From Orlajensenia sp001423545 (GTDB taxonomy: Bacteria; Actinomycetota; Actinomycetes; Actinomycetales; Microbacteriaceae), in the NCBI GenBank assembly GCA_001423545.1, contig LMOK01000002.1, forward strand, positions 248,001 through 312,000: a DNA stretch of 64,000 nucleotides. Direction: 5' to 3'. Each line of letters starts with the position of its first letter. The first letter of the stretch is position 1. The position numbers were made by a program, and so were the translations under genes. Shown piece by piece: positions 40,748-49,500 of this stretch. The notes beneath the pieces were generated by a model. The model was not told where the DNA came from. It searched no databases and saw nothing but the letters and a program-made list of their open reading frames with translations.

Positions 40748-40771
40748 GACGCCGGTGGAGCCACCGGCGTC
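40748..40771. terminator. hairpin terminator after Gfo/Idh/MocA gene
   Basis: GACGCCGGTGG / CCACCGGCGTC is a perfect 11-base dyad with a tight loop. It argues against starting treY at 40746, since that would place the hairpin in the coding region. Confidence 0.75.
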
Positions 40772-40805
40772 GTCACGCCAGCCGGGGTCACAGCAGGGGG
40801 AGCGC

Positions 40806-43250
40806 ATGCACGAATCGGATTCGACGTCGGGCGAACGGATGCCGCAGCCGAGGCGCCTGCCGCGCTCCACCTACAGGCTGCAGATCACGCCGGGGTTCAC
40901 CCTCGACGATGCTGCGTCCGTCGTCGACTACGTGCGTGCCCTCGGCGCCGACTGGATTTACCTCTCACCGCTGCTCGCGGCGGAGGACGGCTCCGACCAC
41001 GGCTACGACGTCACCGACCACGCCCTCGTCGACCCGGCTCGCGGCGGGGGTGCCGCCCTCGATCGTCTCGCCGCCGCCGCCCGGCAGCAGGGTCTCGGCG
41101 TGCTCATCGACATCGTGCCCAACCACGTGGGAGTGGCCACCCCATCGGCGAACGCGTGGTGGTGGGACATGCTGACCCACGGGCGGGAGTCGCGCTACGC
41201 CGAGGCCTTCGACGTCGACTGGGACGCGGGCGAGGGGAAGCTGGTGCTGCCGGTGCTCGGCGGCGACGACGACGCCGAGTTCGCGGCGATGACCATCGAC
41301 ACGGATGCCGCAGAGCTGGCCTACTACGACCACCGGTTCCCGCTCGCCCCGGGCAGCCTCGACGGGCTGGCCGTCGAGGATGGCGCCGACGGGCGCATCC
41401 GCGCCGTCCTCGAACGCCAGCACTACGCGCTCGTCGACTGGCGGAGGGCCGATACCGAGCTGAACTACCGACGCTTCTTCGCCGTCAACACCCTCGCCGC
41501 CATCAGGGTCGAGGTCCCGTGGGTGTTCGAGCAGTCGCACGAGGAGATCGGCCGCTGGGTGCACGACGGCCTCGCCGACGGCCTGCGCGTCGACCACCCC
41601 GACGGCCTCGCCGACCCCGGGCGCTACCTCGCCGACCTCGCCCGCCTGACCGCCGGCGCTCCCGTCTGGATCGAGAAGATCCTCGAGGGCGACGAGGCCA
41701 TGCCGCCCGAGTGGGCGACCGTCGGCACGACCGGCTACGACGCCCTCGCCCAGGTCGACCGGCTGTTCGTCGACCCGACCGGACGCGAGGCGCTCGAGCA
41801 GGCCGCCAGGGCGCTCGAGCCGACATCCGCCACCACCGAGCCCGCGTGGCCCGATCTCATCCACGGCACCAAGCGCGCCATCGCCGACGGCATCCTCCAC
41901 GCCGAGGTGCTGCGGCTCGCGCGGTTGCTGCCCGAGTTCGCGCACGCGGGCTTCGACCTCGACACTCGGGCGGACGCGCTCGGCGAGCTGCTCGCCTGCT
42001 TCCCGGTGTACCGCTCCTACCTGCCCTTCGGGGCCGGTCACCTCGAGGAGTCCAGGGTCGAGGCGCGCCGCCGCCGGCCCGAGCTCGCCGCGGCCGTCGA
42101 CGCCGTCTCGGCCGTCCTGGCCGACCCGCGGCATCCGGCAGCTCTCCGCTTCCAGCAGACCTCGGGGATGGTCATGGCGAAGGGCGTCGAGGACACGGCG
42201 TTCTACCGCTACACCCGCCTGACCTCGCTCACCGAGGTGGGCGCCGATCCCAGCGAGTTCGCCGTCGATCCCGGCGAGTTCCACGACCGCCAGGCCGCGC
42301 GTCAGGCCGGCTATCCGCTCTCGCTCACCACCCTCTCGACGCACGACACCAAGCGCGGAGAGGACGTGCGCGCCCGCATCTCGGTGCTGTCGGAGTGGAC
42401 CGTCGGCTGGAGCACGACCCTCGCCGCCCTGCACGAGAGGCTGCCGCTCGGCGACGTCGCCTTCGAGAACCTGCTCTGGCAGGCCGTCGTGGGCGCCTGG
42501 CCCGCGTCGCGCGAGCGCCTGCACGCCTACGCCGAGAAGGCGGCCCGCGAGGCCGGGACGTCGACGACCTGGACGGCCCCGGATGCCGCATTCGAGGCCC
42601 GGATGCACGACGCCGTCGATGCCGTCTTCGACGACGCCGAGGTCGCAGGCATCGTGCAGCGCGCCGTCGACGCCGTGACCGGGGCCGGCTTCACGAACGG
42701 GCTCGGCGCCAAGCTCGTGCAGCTGACGGCGCCCGGCGTTCCCGACGTCTACCAGGGCAGCGAGCTGTGGGAGCTCTCCCTGGTCGACCCAGACAACCGC
42801 CGCCCCGTCGACATGTTCGTGCGCCGCGAGCAGCTGGCGCGTCTCGATGACGGCTGGCTGCCGCCGGTCGATGACTCCGGCGCCGCCAAGCTGCTCCTGA
42901 CCTCGCGTGCGCTGCGCCTGCGCCGAGACCACCCCGAGCTGTTCACCCGGTACCTCGGTGTGCCCGCGTACGGCGCCGCCGCCGATCACGTCGTCGCCTT
43001 CGATCGCGGCGGTGCCATCACCGTCGCCACCCGGCTCTCGCTGGGCCTCGCCGGCAGCGGTGGCTGGGGTGACACCGTCATCAGATTGCCGGATGCCTCC
43101 CTCGTCGATGTGATCACCGGGCGGGAGTGGAGCGGGGAGGTGCTCGCCGCCGAGCTGCTGGCCGACTACCCCGTCGCCTTGCTCGCGCCCCTGTCGGCGC
43201 AGTCCTCCCGGGAGGCGCAGTCCTCACCCGACGATCGGCGTGCCCGATGA
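40806..43250 (+). CDS. treY: maltooligosyl trehalose synthase
   Basis: TreY converts the reducing-end alpha-1,4 link of maltodextrin to a trehalose-type alpha-1,1 link. The 814-residue GH13 enzyme shows STYRLQITPGFTLDDAASVV at the N-terminus, DWIYLSPLLAAEDGSDHGYD, the nucleophile region DGLRVDHPDGLADPGRYL, and late TTLSTHDTKRGEDVRARI. Start 40806 is chosen because AGGGGGAGCGC precedes the ATG; an earlier in-frame ATG at 40746 overlaps a terminator hairpin. It overlaps treZ by four bases (ATGA), so both enzymes are made from one mRNA. TreX, the debranching enzyme often found with them, is absent. Confidence 0.96.
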   Translation: MHESDSTSGERMPQPRRLPRSTYRLQITPGFTLDDAASVVDYVRALGADWIYLSPLLAAEDGSDHGYDVTDHALVDPARGGGAALDRLAAAARQQGLGVLIDIVPNHVGVATPSANAWWWDMLTHGRESRYAEAFDVDWDAGEGKLVLPVLGGDDDAEFAAMTIDTDAAELAYYDHRFPLAPGSLDGLAVEDGADGRIRAVLERQHYALVDWRRADTELNYRRFFAVNTLAAIRVEVPWVFEQSHEEIGRWVHDGLADGLRVDHPDGLADPGRYLADLARLTAGAPVWIEKILEGDEAMPPEWATVGTTGYDALAQVDRLFVDPTGREALEQAARALEPTSATTEPAWPDLIHGTKRAIADGILHAEVLRLARLLPEFAHAGFDLDTRADALGELLACFPVYRSYLPFGAGHLEESRVEARRRRPELAAAVDAVSAVLADPRHPAALRFQQTSGMVMAKGVEDTAFYRYTRLTSLTEVGADPSEFAVDPGEFHDRQAARQAGYPLSLTTLSTHDTKRGEDVRARISVLSEWTVGWSTTLAALHERLPLGDVAFENLLWQAVVGAWPASRERLHAYAEKAAREAGTSTTWTAPDAAFEARMHDAVDAVFDDAEVAGIVQRAVDAVTGAGFTNGLGAKLVQLTAPGVPDVYQGSELWELSLVDPDNRRPVDMFVRREQLARLDDGWLPPVDDSGAAKLLLTSRALRLRRDHPELFTRYLGVPAYGAAADHVVAFDRGGAITVATRLSLGLAGSGGWGDTVIRLPDASLVDVITGREWSGEVLAAELLADYPVALLAPLSAQSSREAQSSPDDRRAR

Positions 43251-45019
43251 GGCTGGGGGTCTGGGCGCCCGCTGCCCGCGAGGTGGTGCTGCGCCTCGAT
43301 GGCGAGGACCTGCCGCTGACTCCTGACGCCGACGGCTGGTGGCGGCATCCGTTCGATGTCGCGGCGGGCCTCGACTACGGCTTCGTCGTCGACGGCGAGG
43401 GGCCCTTGGCGGATCCGCGCTCGCTGTGGCAGCCGCACGGAGTGCACGGGCTGTCGCGCACGCTCGACCTGACTGCGCTGAGCGCCGACGCTGCGGCCGT
43501 GACGAGCGCGGGCGGCGCAGCCGATTCCTGGCGCGGCATCCCCCTCGAGGGCTCCGTCATCTACGAGCTGCACGTTGGCACCTTCACCCCCGAGGGCACG
43601 CTCGATGCCGCTGCGCAGCGGTTCGACCACCTGCGCTCGATCGGTGTCGACTTCATCGAGCTGCTGCCGGTCAACGCCTTCAACGGCGAGCACGGCTGGG
43701 GCTACGACGGCGTGCTCTGGTTCGCCGTCCACGAGCCCTACGGCGGCCCGGCGGCCTATCGCCGCTTCGTCGACGCCGCCCACGCCGCGGGGCTCGGCGT
43801 CATCCAGGACGTCGTCTACAACCACCTCGGCCCGAGCGGTAACGTGCTCCCGCGCTTCGGTCCCTACCTCCACGAGCAGGACGGCCCGTGGGGCAGCGCG
43901 CTGAATCTCGATGGCGCCGATGCCGCGGAAGTTCGTCGCTACATCCTCGACAACACGCGGCTGTGGCTGCGCGACTACGGTGTCGACGGGCTGCGCCTCG
44001 ACGCCGTGCACGCGCTCCACGACACCGGTCCGACCCACATCCTCGCCGAGATCGCGGAGACGACGGATGCCCTCGCCATCGAACTCGGACGCCCGCTGCA
44101 CCTCATCGCGGAGTCGGACCTCAACGACCCCGTCATGATCGAGCCGCGACCCGACGGCTACGGCCTCACGGCGCAGTGGAGCGACGACTTCCACCATGCC
44201 CTGCACGTGGCTCTCACGGGCGAGGTCACCGGCTACTACGCGGACTTCGCCGGCCTCGCGGTCCTGCGGAAGGTGCTGACCCGCGGGTTCTTCCACGACG
44301 GCAGCTTCTCGTCGTTCCGCGATCGGAATCACGGGCGTCCGCTCGACTTCGGTCGCACGCCATCGTGGCGACTCGTCGTGAGCGACCAGAACCACGACCA
44401 GATCGGCAACCGGGCGACCGGTGACAGGCTCGGCGCCACCCTCGACGACGGCCAGCTGGCCATCGCCGCGGCGCTCACCCTGCTCGGTCCGTTCACGCCG
44501 ATGCTGTTCATGGGGGAGGAGTGGGCCGCGTCGACGCCGTGGCAGTACTTCACCTCGCACCCCGAGCCCGAACTCGCCGCCGCCGTCGCGAACGGCCGCA
44601 TCTCGGAGTTCGCGCGCATGGGCTGGGACCGCGACGTCGTGCCGGACCCCCAGCATCCCGAGACGCTGGAGCGTTCGGTGCTCGACTGGAGCGAGCTCCA
44701 TCACGGCCGCCATGCGCGGATGCTCGCGTTCTATCGGGCGCTCGCCGTCCTGCGGCGATCGGAGCCCGCATTGCGGAGCGCCGACCTTCCCGAGGTGGAC
44801 GCCGCAGACGGGGGAGCATCCGTTCTCACCATGCGACGAGGAGACGTGATCGTCGCGGTGAACTTCGCCGACTCGCCGGCGCCGATCAAGGTGCCGCCGA
44901 GCACGGTGCTCCTCGCCTCACCCGAGACGGATGGGCCGGCCGCCGAGGTCGGAGCGGCCGCGCCGTCGACCCTCGGAGCGCACTCCGTCGTGATCCTGCG
45001 AGTCACACCGGAGCAGTGA
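43247..45019 (+). CDS. treZ: maltooligosyl trehalose trehalohydrolase
   Basis: TreZ cleaves trehalose off maltooligosyl-trehalose made by TreY. The 590-residue GH13 protein has the N-terminal beta domain LGVWAPAAREVVLRLDGEDL, then YELHVGTFTPEGTLDAAAQR, VIQDVVYNHLGPSGNVLPRF, nucleophile Asp in GLRLDAVHAL, acid Glu in LIAESDLND and SDQNHDQIGNRA. C-terminal all-beta domain ends PSTLGAHSVVILRVTPEQ. It overlaps the oppositely oriented YbdK gene by 17 bases at the 3' ends. Confidence 0.96.
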   Translation: MRLGVWAPAAREVVLRLDGEDLPLTPDADGWWRHPFDVAAGLDYGFVVDGEGPLADPRSLWQPHGVHGLSRTLDLTALSADAAAVTSAGGAADSWRGIPLEGSVIYELHVGTFTPEGTLDAAAQRFDHLRSIGVDFIELLPVNAFNGEHGWGYDGVLWFAVHEPYGGPAAYRRFVDAAHAAGLGVIQDVVYNHLGPSGNVLPRFGPYLHEQDGPWGSALNLDGADAAEVRRYILDNTRLWLRDYGVDGLRLDAVHALHDTGPTHILAEIAETTDALAIELGRPLHLIAESDLNDPVMIEPRPDGYGLTAQWSDDFHHALHVALTGEVTGYYADFAGLAVLRKVLTRGFFHDGSFSSFRDRNHGRPLDFGRTPSWRLVVSDQNHDQIGNRATGDRLGATLDDGQLAIAAALTLLGPFTPMLFMGEEWAASTPWQYFTSHPEPELAAAVANGRISEFARMGWDRDVVPDPQHPETLERSVLDWSELHHGRHARMLAFYRALAVLRRSEPALRSADLPEVDAADGGASVLTMRRGDVIVAVNFADSPAPIKVPPSTVLLASPETDGPAAEVGAAAPSTLGAHSVVILRVTPEQ

Positions 45020-46091
45020 CGCTCTCGCGCAGCAACCGGGCCAGCCCGGGGAGGCCTCCGGCATGCATCGCCGCGCGCTGGCGGTGTGCGCCGGTCCCGT
45101 CGTGCAGCAGACGGGCGATACCGGCGGCGACGAACTCGCGGTCGCCCTCAGCCTCGAGCTGGTCGGCGATGTACGCCTGCAGCACGTCGAGCGCGGCGCG
45201 GGCCTCGATCATCGAGCCGGAGATCGGGTCGAGCTGGCGACCGCGCAGGCCGTCGCGCGCCGACTGCCAGAGCGCGTTGTCGAGCAGCTCCGGAGCGACG
45301 TTCGGGGTGGTATCGGCTGCCTCGGCGAGGGCCGTCGTCACGAGGCCGCGCACCACGGCGACCAGCAGCAGCGTGTCGTCGGTCGTGAGCTGGGCGTCGC
45401 ACACGCGCACCTCGAGGGTGGGCACGTGTTCCGAGAGCCGCACGTTCCACATCACCATGCCGGTGTCGAAGGTGCCGCCGACGCCCACGACGTTGCGCAG
45501 CCGCCGCTCGTAGTCCGCCGCGTCGACGAAGGCCGGAGGGCAGCCCGAAATGGCCCAGCGGCGCACGACGATGCCGCGCCAGCTCTCGAAGCCCGTGTCG
45601 ACGCCCCGCCAGAACGGCGAGTTGCCGCACATGGCCTGCAGCAGCGGCATCCACAACCGCACCCGGTTGAGTGCACGCACCCCGGCATCGCGGTCGGCGA
45701 TGCCCACGTGCATGTGCAGTCCGTTGATCTGGTGGTCGGCGATGATCTGGCGGTAGTCGCTCACCACGCGCTCGTAGCGGTCGTCCTCGGTGATGGTCGG
45801 GTAGACGGGGGCCTGGAACGGCATCCCGACGCTCGCCGCGATCACATCGAGGTTGGTCGCCCTCTCGGTGACCTCCCGACGAAAACGATCGAGGGCTGCG
45901 GATGCCTCGGGCAGCGTGGTGAACACGGCCGAGGTGTGCTCCACCTGCGAGGCGAGGTACTCGTGGTTGATGATGGGCGCCCACTCGGCCTCCGCCGCCA
46001 TCGCCTCGTGCACGTGGGTGCCCACGTCGACGGGCCGGAGGGTCTCCGGATCGAGGAACATGAACTCCTCTTCCACCCCGAATGTCGTCAT
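45003..46091 (-). CDS. carboxylate-amine ligase, YbdK/GCS2 type
   Basis: A 362-residue ATP-grasp-like glutamate-cysteine ligase 2 family protein. It starts FGVEEEFMFLDPETLRPVDV, then INHEYLASQVEHTSAVFTTL, GLHMHVGIADRDAGVRALNR and RVCDAQLTTDDTLLLVAVVR. Family members make amide bonds between carboxylates and amines, including gamma-glutamylcysteine; the role here is unproven. The start at 46091 has GAGGGGAGTGG upstream; the frame is open further but unconserved. It is convergent and overlapping with treZ. Confidence 0.9.
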   Translation of the reverse strand: MTTFGVEEEFMFLDPETLRPVDVGTHVHEAMAAEAEWAPIINHEYLASQVEHTSAVFTTLPEASAALDRFRREVTERATNLDVIAASVGMPFQAPVYPTITEDDRYERVVSDYRQIIADHQINGLHMHVGIADRDAGVRALNRVRLWMPLLQAMCGNSPFWRGVDTGFESWRGIVVRRWAISGCPPAFVDAADYERRLRNVVGVGGTFDTGMVMWNVRLSEHVPTLEVRVCDAQLTTDDTLLLVAVVRGLVTTALAEAADTTPNVAPELLDNALWQSARDGLRGRQLDPISGSMIEARAALDVLQAYIADQLEAEGDREFVAAGIARLLHDGTGAHRQRAAMHAGGLPGLARLLRESVTAPV

Positions 46092-46289
46092 CGACCACTC
46101 CCCTCGAGCCTGCGGCACCGCATTGGACCGTGGCGGAATCATGACACACGCAGCCCCTCGACTGCTGAGCATCGAGTCACATTTCACCTGCGCGCCGCGT
46201 CGTCCGCGATCCCGGTGGCCGGCGGCATCCGGGATCTGCTCAGAAATCGTTCCTAGGGTCGAGGAGACCCCAACGAAGGAGAACGTTCG

Positions 46290-46685
46290 ATGCAGTGCCC
46301 GAATGACCAGTCCGTGCTCGTGATGAGCGAGCGCAGTGGCGTCGAGATCGACTACTGCCCCACCTGCCGCGGCGTGTGGCTCGATCGCGGCGAACTCGAC
46401 AAGATCCTCGAGCGCGCAGGCGCCGAGCTTCGGGCGGCCCAGGACTACAGGTCGCCGTCGGTGCCTGCGGCCCCGGCAGTCGCGCAGTCGCAGCCGAGCT
46501 GGGGCGAGCAGCCCGCGCAGACCCACGGTCAGCAGGGCTACGACCAGCAGGGCTACGACCAGCGCGGCTACGACCAGCGCGGCGACGATCGGCGGTACGA
46601 CGACCGCGGACGCCAGCAGTCCGGCGACCAGGGCTACTACCGCAAGAAGAAGCGGGAGAGCTGGCTCAGCGAACTCTTCGACTGA
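46290..46685 (+). CDS. zf-TFIIB domain protein with GYDQ repeats
   Basis: A 131-residue protein with an N-terminal zinc ribbon of the TFIIB-type family: MQCPNDQSVLVM, IDYCPTCRGVWLDRGELDKI (two pairs of Cys: CPxD and CPTC). Residues 83-102 are tandem GYDQQ/GYDQR/GDDRR units from a 15-base repeat; the C-terminus is basic with RKKKRESWLSELFD. Function is unknown; related proteins are linked to nucleic acid or membrane surface. ATG 46290 follows GAAGGAGAACGTTCG. Confidence 0.88.
   Translation: MQCPNDQSVLVMSERSGVEIDYCPTCRGVWLDRGELDKILERAGAELRAAQDYRSPSVPAAPAVAQSQPSWGEQPAQTHGQQGYDQQGYDQRGYDQRGDDRRYDDRGRQQSGDQGYYRKKKRESWLSELFD
46536..46595 (+). repeat. in-frame 15-base tandem repeat
   Basis: Four units, GGCTACGACCAGCAG, two of GGCTACGACCAGCGC, and a diverged GGCGACGATCGGCGG, encode GYDQQ, GYDQR, GYDQR and GDDRR in the zf-TFIIB protein. 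Confidence 0.9.
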
Positions 46686-46695
46686 ATCCTGCTTC

Positions 46696-46834
46696 CGCTC
46701 GCTGAGCGCCGTACTGAGGGACCGCGAAGCGGCCCTGAAGCAGGCCGAGCGAAGCGACCGCCCGAAGCGCACTCAGCCCGCGCTGCGCCTGGAGAGCGCT
46801 TCGGCCGCGGACTCCGCCCGGGCCTCAGCGAGCC
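46696..46834. repeat. intergenic inverted repeat, family R copy 5 (long)
   Basis: Begins CGCTCGCTGAGCGCCGTACT and ends CTTCGGCCGCGGACTCCGCC..GGGCCTCAGCGAGC, with an extra central segment containing CGAAGCGGCCCTGAAGCAGG. Its right end on the minus strand gives the last codons GCT CGC TGA of the DJ-1-like gene. Confidence 0.8.
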
Positions 46835-47529
46835 GAGAGCGCCTCGACCACCGCAGCCGCCACGGCGGCACTCGACTGCGGGTTCTGGCCGCTGATCAGG
46901 TTGCCGTCGACCACGACGTGGCTCGACCAGTCGGCGCCGGTCTCGACGACGGCTCCGGCCTCGCGCAGGCGGGTCTCGACGAACCAGGGCGTCTTCTCGC
47001 CGGTTCCGCCGGTGAGCTCCTCGTGATCGGTGAACACGGTGAGGCGACGCCCGTCGAAGGCGAAGGCGCCGTCGGCACCCACGGCCGACAGCAGGGCGGC
47101 CGGGCCGTGGCAGAACGGAGCGATGATCGTTCCGGCGGCGTTCGCCTCGGTGAGGAGGCGCCCCGTCGTCGCGTCGAATGCCAGGTCGGTCATCGGACCG
47201 TGTCCGCCGGGCAGCACGACGGCGTCGAATGCCGACACGTCGATCGTGTCGAGGGGCACGGATGCCGCGAGCTCGGGTGCGATCTCGTCGAGGTAGCCGC
47301 GCAGCTCGGCCGCCTTCTCGGCTCCGCCGGCACCGGCATCCGAGAGGCTTCCCGCGTCGACGGTGGGGGTGACGCCGCCCGGCGTCGCGATGGTGATCGT
47401 GTGGCCGGCGGCACGCAGCTCGCGGTGCGCGACGACGAGTTCCTCGGCCCAGAAGCCCGTGGGGTGCTCGGTGCCGTCGCTGAGGGTGAGGCTCGTGGCC
47501 CCGGTGACGATCATGAGGATGTCGCTCAT
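46825..47529 (-). CDS. DJ-1/PfpI family protein (type 1 glutamine amidotransferase-like)
   Basis: A 234-residue DJ-1 superfamily protein of the Hsp31-like class. Nucleophile Cys in TIIAPFCHGPAALL, acidic neighbour E in the VLPGGHGPMTDLAF segment, and GFWAEELVVAHRELRAAG. Family members are glyoxalases, chaperones or deglycases; no function is certain here. Its stop codon is inside repeat copy 5, giving the ending ALSAR. It is followed upstream by an MFS gene on the same strand 68 bases away. Confidence 0.9.
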   Translation of the reverse strand: MSDILMIVTGATSLTLSDGTEHPTGFWAEELVVAHRELRAAGHTITIATPGGVTPTVDAGSLSDAGAGGAEKAAELRGYLDEIAPELAASVPLDTIDVSAFDAVVLPGGHGPMTDLAFDATTGRLLTEANAAGTIIAPFCHGPAALLSAVGADGAFAFDGRRLTVFTDHEELTGGTGEKTPWFVETRLREAGAVVETGADWSSHVVVDGNLISGQNPQSSAAVAAAVVEALSAR

Positions 47530-47597
47530 GGAGATGTCCTTTCGTTGTGCCGGATGCGGCGGGGTGGTGCGTTGGTGCAGGGAGTCGGCGTTGACGC

Positions 47598-48845
47598 TCA
47601 GGCGACAGTGACAGCGGGAGTGGGCCGGGTCGGCGTCGCGGCGGACGCGCGCACCTCATCCATTCTGCGCGTCGTTCGCCGCGCATCGACGGCAGCGAAG
47701 GCCATCACGACCACGGCGGCCGCGGTGATGACGGCACCGACCCAGAGCGGCGAGGTGTAGCCGAGGCCGGCAGTGATCGCCAGACCGCCCGCGAAGGCGC
47801 CCAGGGCGTTGCCGAGGTTGAAGGCGGCGATGTTGGCGCTCGAGGCCAGTGTCGGTGCGCCGTCGGCGTAGCCCATGATGCGGGTCTGCAGACCCGGCAC
47901 GGTGCCGAATCCGAATCCGCCCATGAGGAAGAGCAGCACGCCCGTCGCGACCGGGCTCGAGGCCAGCAGTGCGAACAGCACGAGCACGACGGTGAGCGCC
48001 CCGAGGAAGCCGAGCAGGGTCGCGTCGATCGACCTGTCGGCGAGGCGTCCGCCCAGCCAGTTGCCCACGACGAGGCCACCGCCGAACAGCACGAGGAGCC
48101 ACGGCACCGTGCTCGCAGCGAAGCCGCTCACCTCCGTGAGTGTGTAGGCGATGTAGGTGAAGGCGCCGAACATGCCCCCGAAGCCGAGCACGGTGACCGT
48201 GAGCGAGAGCCAGACCTGGCCCGAACGGAACGCCCCGAGCTCGGTGCGGAGACGGGGCACCGGGGTGACGGATGCCCGGCCTGCGGCATCCGTCACCGCG
48301 GGCGCTGCCGGCACGAGCCGCCAGATGCCCACGAGGGCGACGACGCCGATGGCGGCGATCACCCAGAACGTGGACCGCCATCCGAACTGCTGGCCGAGGA
48401 GGGTGCCGAACGGCACGCCGAGCACGTTCGCGGCGGTGAGGCCGGTGAACATGATCGAGACGGCCGCGGCCTTGCGGTTCGCCGGTACGAGGCTCGCGGC
48501 GACCACGGCGCCGATGCCGAAGAAGGCGCCGTGGCAGAGGGCGGCGATGACGCGGCCGCTCATCATCACGCCGTAGGTGGGCGCGAGAGCCGAGAGCGCG
48601 TTGCCGGCGATGAAGAGAACCAGCAGCGCCATGAGCACGGGCTTGCGGGGGAGCCTGATGGTCGCGGCGGTGATGCCGAGGGCGCCGACCACCACGGCCA
48701 GCGCGTAGCCCGAGATGAGCCAGCCGGCAGCGGCCTCGGTGACGTCGAAGCTCGCGGCGACCTCGGGGAGGAGGCCCATGATGACGAACTCGGTGAGTCC
48801 GATGCCGAATCCGCCGATGGCGAGGGCGATCAAACCTGCGGGCAT
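47598..48845 (-). CDS. MFS transporter, DHA1 drug-efflux type
   Basis: A 415-residue 12-helix exporter, AraJ/YdhP-like. The N-terminal helix LIALAIGGFGIGLTEFVIMG and loop AATIRLPRKPVLMALLVLFI are typical, with SGRVIAALCHGAFFGIGAVV and the GVPFGTLLGQQFGWRSTFWV motif C region. Start 48845 has CTGGAGAAATCAGC. It is divergent from the MarR gene at 49015, which probably represses it; DJ-1 lies downstream. Confidence 0.92.
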   Translation of the reverse strand: MPAGLIALAIGGFGIGLTEFVIMGLLPEVAASFDVTEAAAGWLISGYALAVVVGALGITAATIRLPRKPVLMALLVLFIAGNALSALAPTYGVMMSGRVIAALCHGAFFGIGAVVAASLVPANRKAAAVSIMFTGLTAANVLGVPFGTLLGQQFGWRSTFWVIAAIGVVALVGIWRLVPAAPAVTDAAGRASVTPVPRLRTELGAFRSGQVWLSLTVTVLGFGGMFGAFTYIAYTLTEVSGFAASTVPWLLVLFGGGLVVGNWLGGRLADRSIDATLLGFLGALTVVLVLFALLASSPVATGVLLFLMGGFGFGTVPGLQTRIMGYADGAPTLASSANIAAFNLGNALGAFAGGLAITAGLGYTSPLWVGAVITAAAVVVMAFAAVDARRTTRRMDEVRASAATPTRPTPAVTVA

Positions 48846-48900
48846 GCTGATTTCTCCAGTGCTGAGATGGGGGTTTCGGGATGATGCGCGTACGCTGGTA

Positions 48901-48936
48901 GTTGCAGACGCGGTGTATAAATAGTTGCACATGCAA
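48901..48936. promoter_or_regulatory. divergent MFS/MarR promoter with palindrome
   Basis: The palindrome TTGCACATGCAA (48925-48936) follows TATAAATAG (48916) and a second half-like GTTGCAGAC at 48901. It is AT-rich for this genome and sits between the divergent MFS and MarR genes, the expected MarR operator position. The yceI promoter palindrome ATGCATCTGCAT shares the TGCAnnTGCA form. Confidence 0.5.
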
Positions 48937-49014
48937 ATACAACGCGCAAGCAAGTACTTTTCGCGGGGCCGTTCCGGCGGCTCGGCGAACGCGACGAGAG
49001 GATCGAGGACCGCC

Positions 49015-49470
49015 ATGGGCATCGCCGACGACGCAGTCGAGGTGCGAGCGCAGGGCTGGCGCACGCTGGCCGCTCTGCACGGACTCATCGAGGCCGAGCT
49101 GGAACGCGCGCTGGCGGCATCCGTCGGGCTCTCAGTGGTGGAGTACACGGTGCTCGACGCCCTGAACCGCCAGGACGGGTGGCACATGCGGATGCAGCAG
49201 CTGGCCCGTGCCGCGGCGTTGAGCGCCAGCGCCACCACCCGGCTCGTGACGCGGCTCGAGGAGCGTGCGCTCCTCACCCGCATCCTGTGCGCCGACGACA
49301 GGCGCGGCATCTACACGGAGCTCACGGCTGCGGGGCGGGCCCTCTACGAGCGGGCGCAGCCCATCCACGACGAGGCGCTCGAGCGCGTGCTCGCCGATGC
49401 CGCCGAGCAGCCCGAGCTCGCGCCGATGGTCGACGCGGTGCACGCGGTCGGGCCCGCGCACGCTCGCTGA
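49015..49470 (+). CDS. MarR-family transcriptional regulator
   Basis: A 151-residue winged-helix regulator. Seen: WRTLAALHGLIEAELERALA, LSVVEYTVLDALNRQDGWHM, the recognition part MQQLARAAALSASATTRLVT, then LLTRILCADDRRGIYTELTA with the wing. ATG 49015 is used with GAGG upstream; earlier in-frame ATGs fall in the operator. The end PAHAR comes from repeat copy 6 (GCT CGC TGA). Confidence 0.92.
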   Translation: MGIADDAVEVRAQGWRTLAALHGLIEAELERALAASVGLSVVEYTVLDALNRQDGWHMRMQQLARAAALSASATTRLVTRLEERALLTRILCADDRRGIYTELTAAGRALYERAQPIHDEALERVLADAAEQPELAPMVDAVHAVGPAHAR

Positions 49471-49500
49471 GGCCCGGGCGAAGCCCGCGGTCGACGCGTC
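49461..49500. repeat. family R half-repeat, copy 6
   Basis: CGCTCGCTGAGGCCCGGGCG then AAGCCCGCGGTCGACGCGTC is one arm of family R. It supplies the stop of the MarR gene at 49470 and abuts the stop of the epimerase at 49499. Confidence 0.75.

Noticed and set aside
40746..40805. Earlier start for treY
   Set aside because: The first ATG lies within a terminator hairpin and has no ribosome site; ATG 40806 has AGGGGGAGCGC before it.
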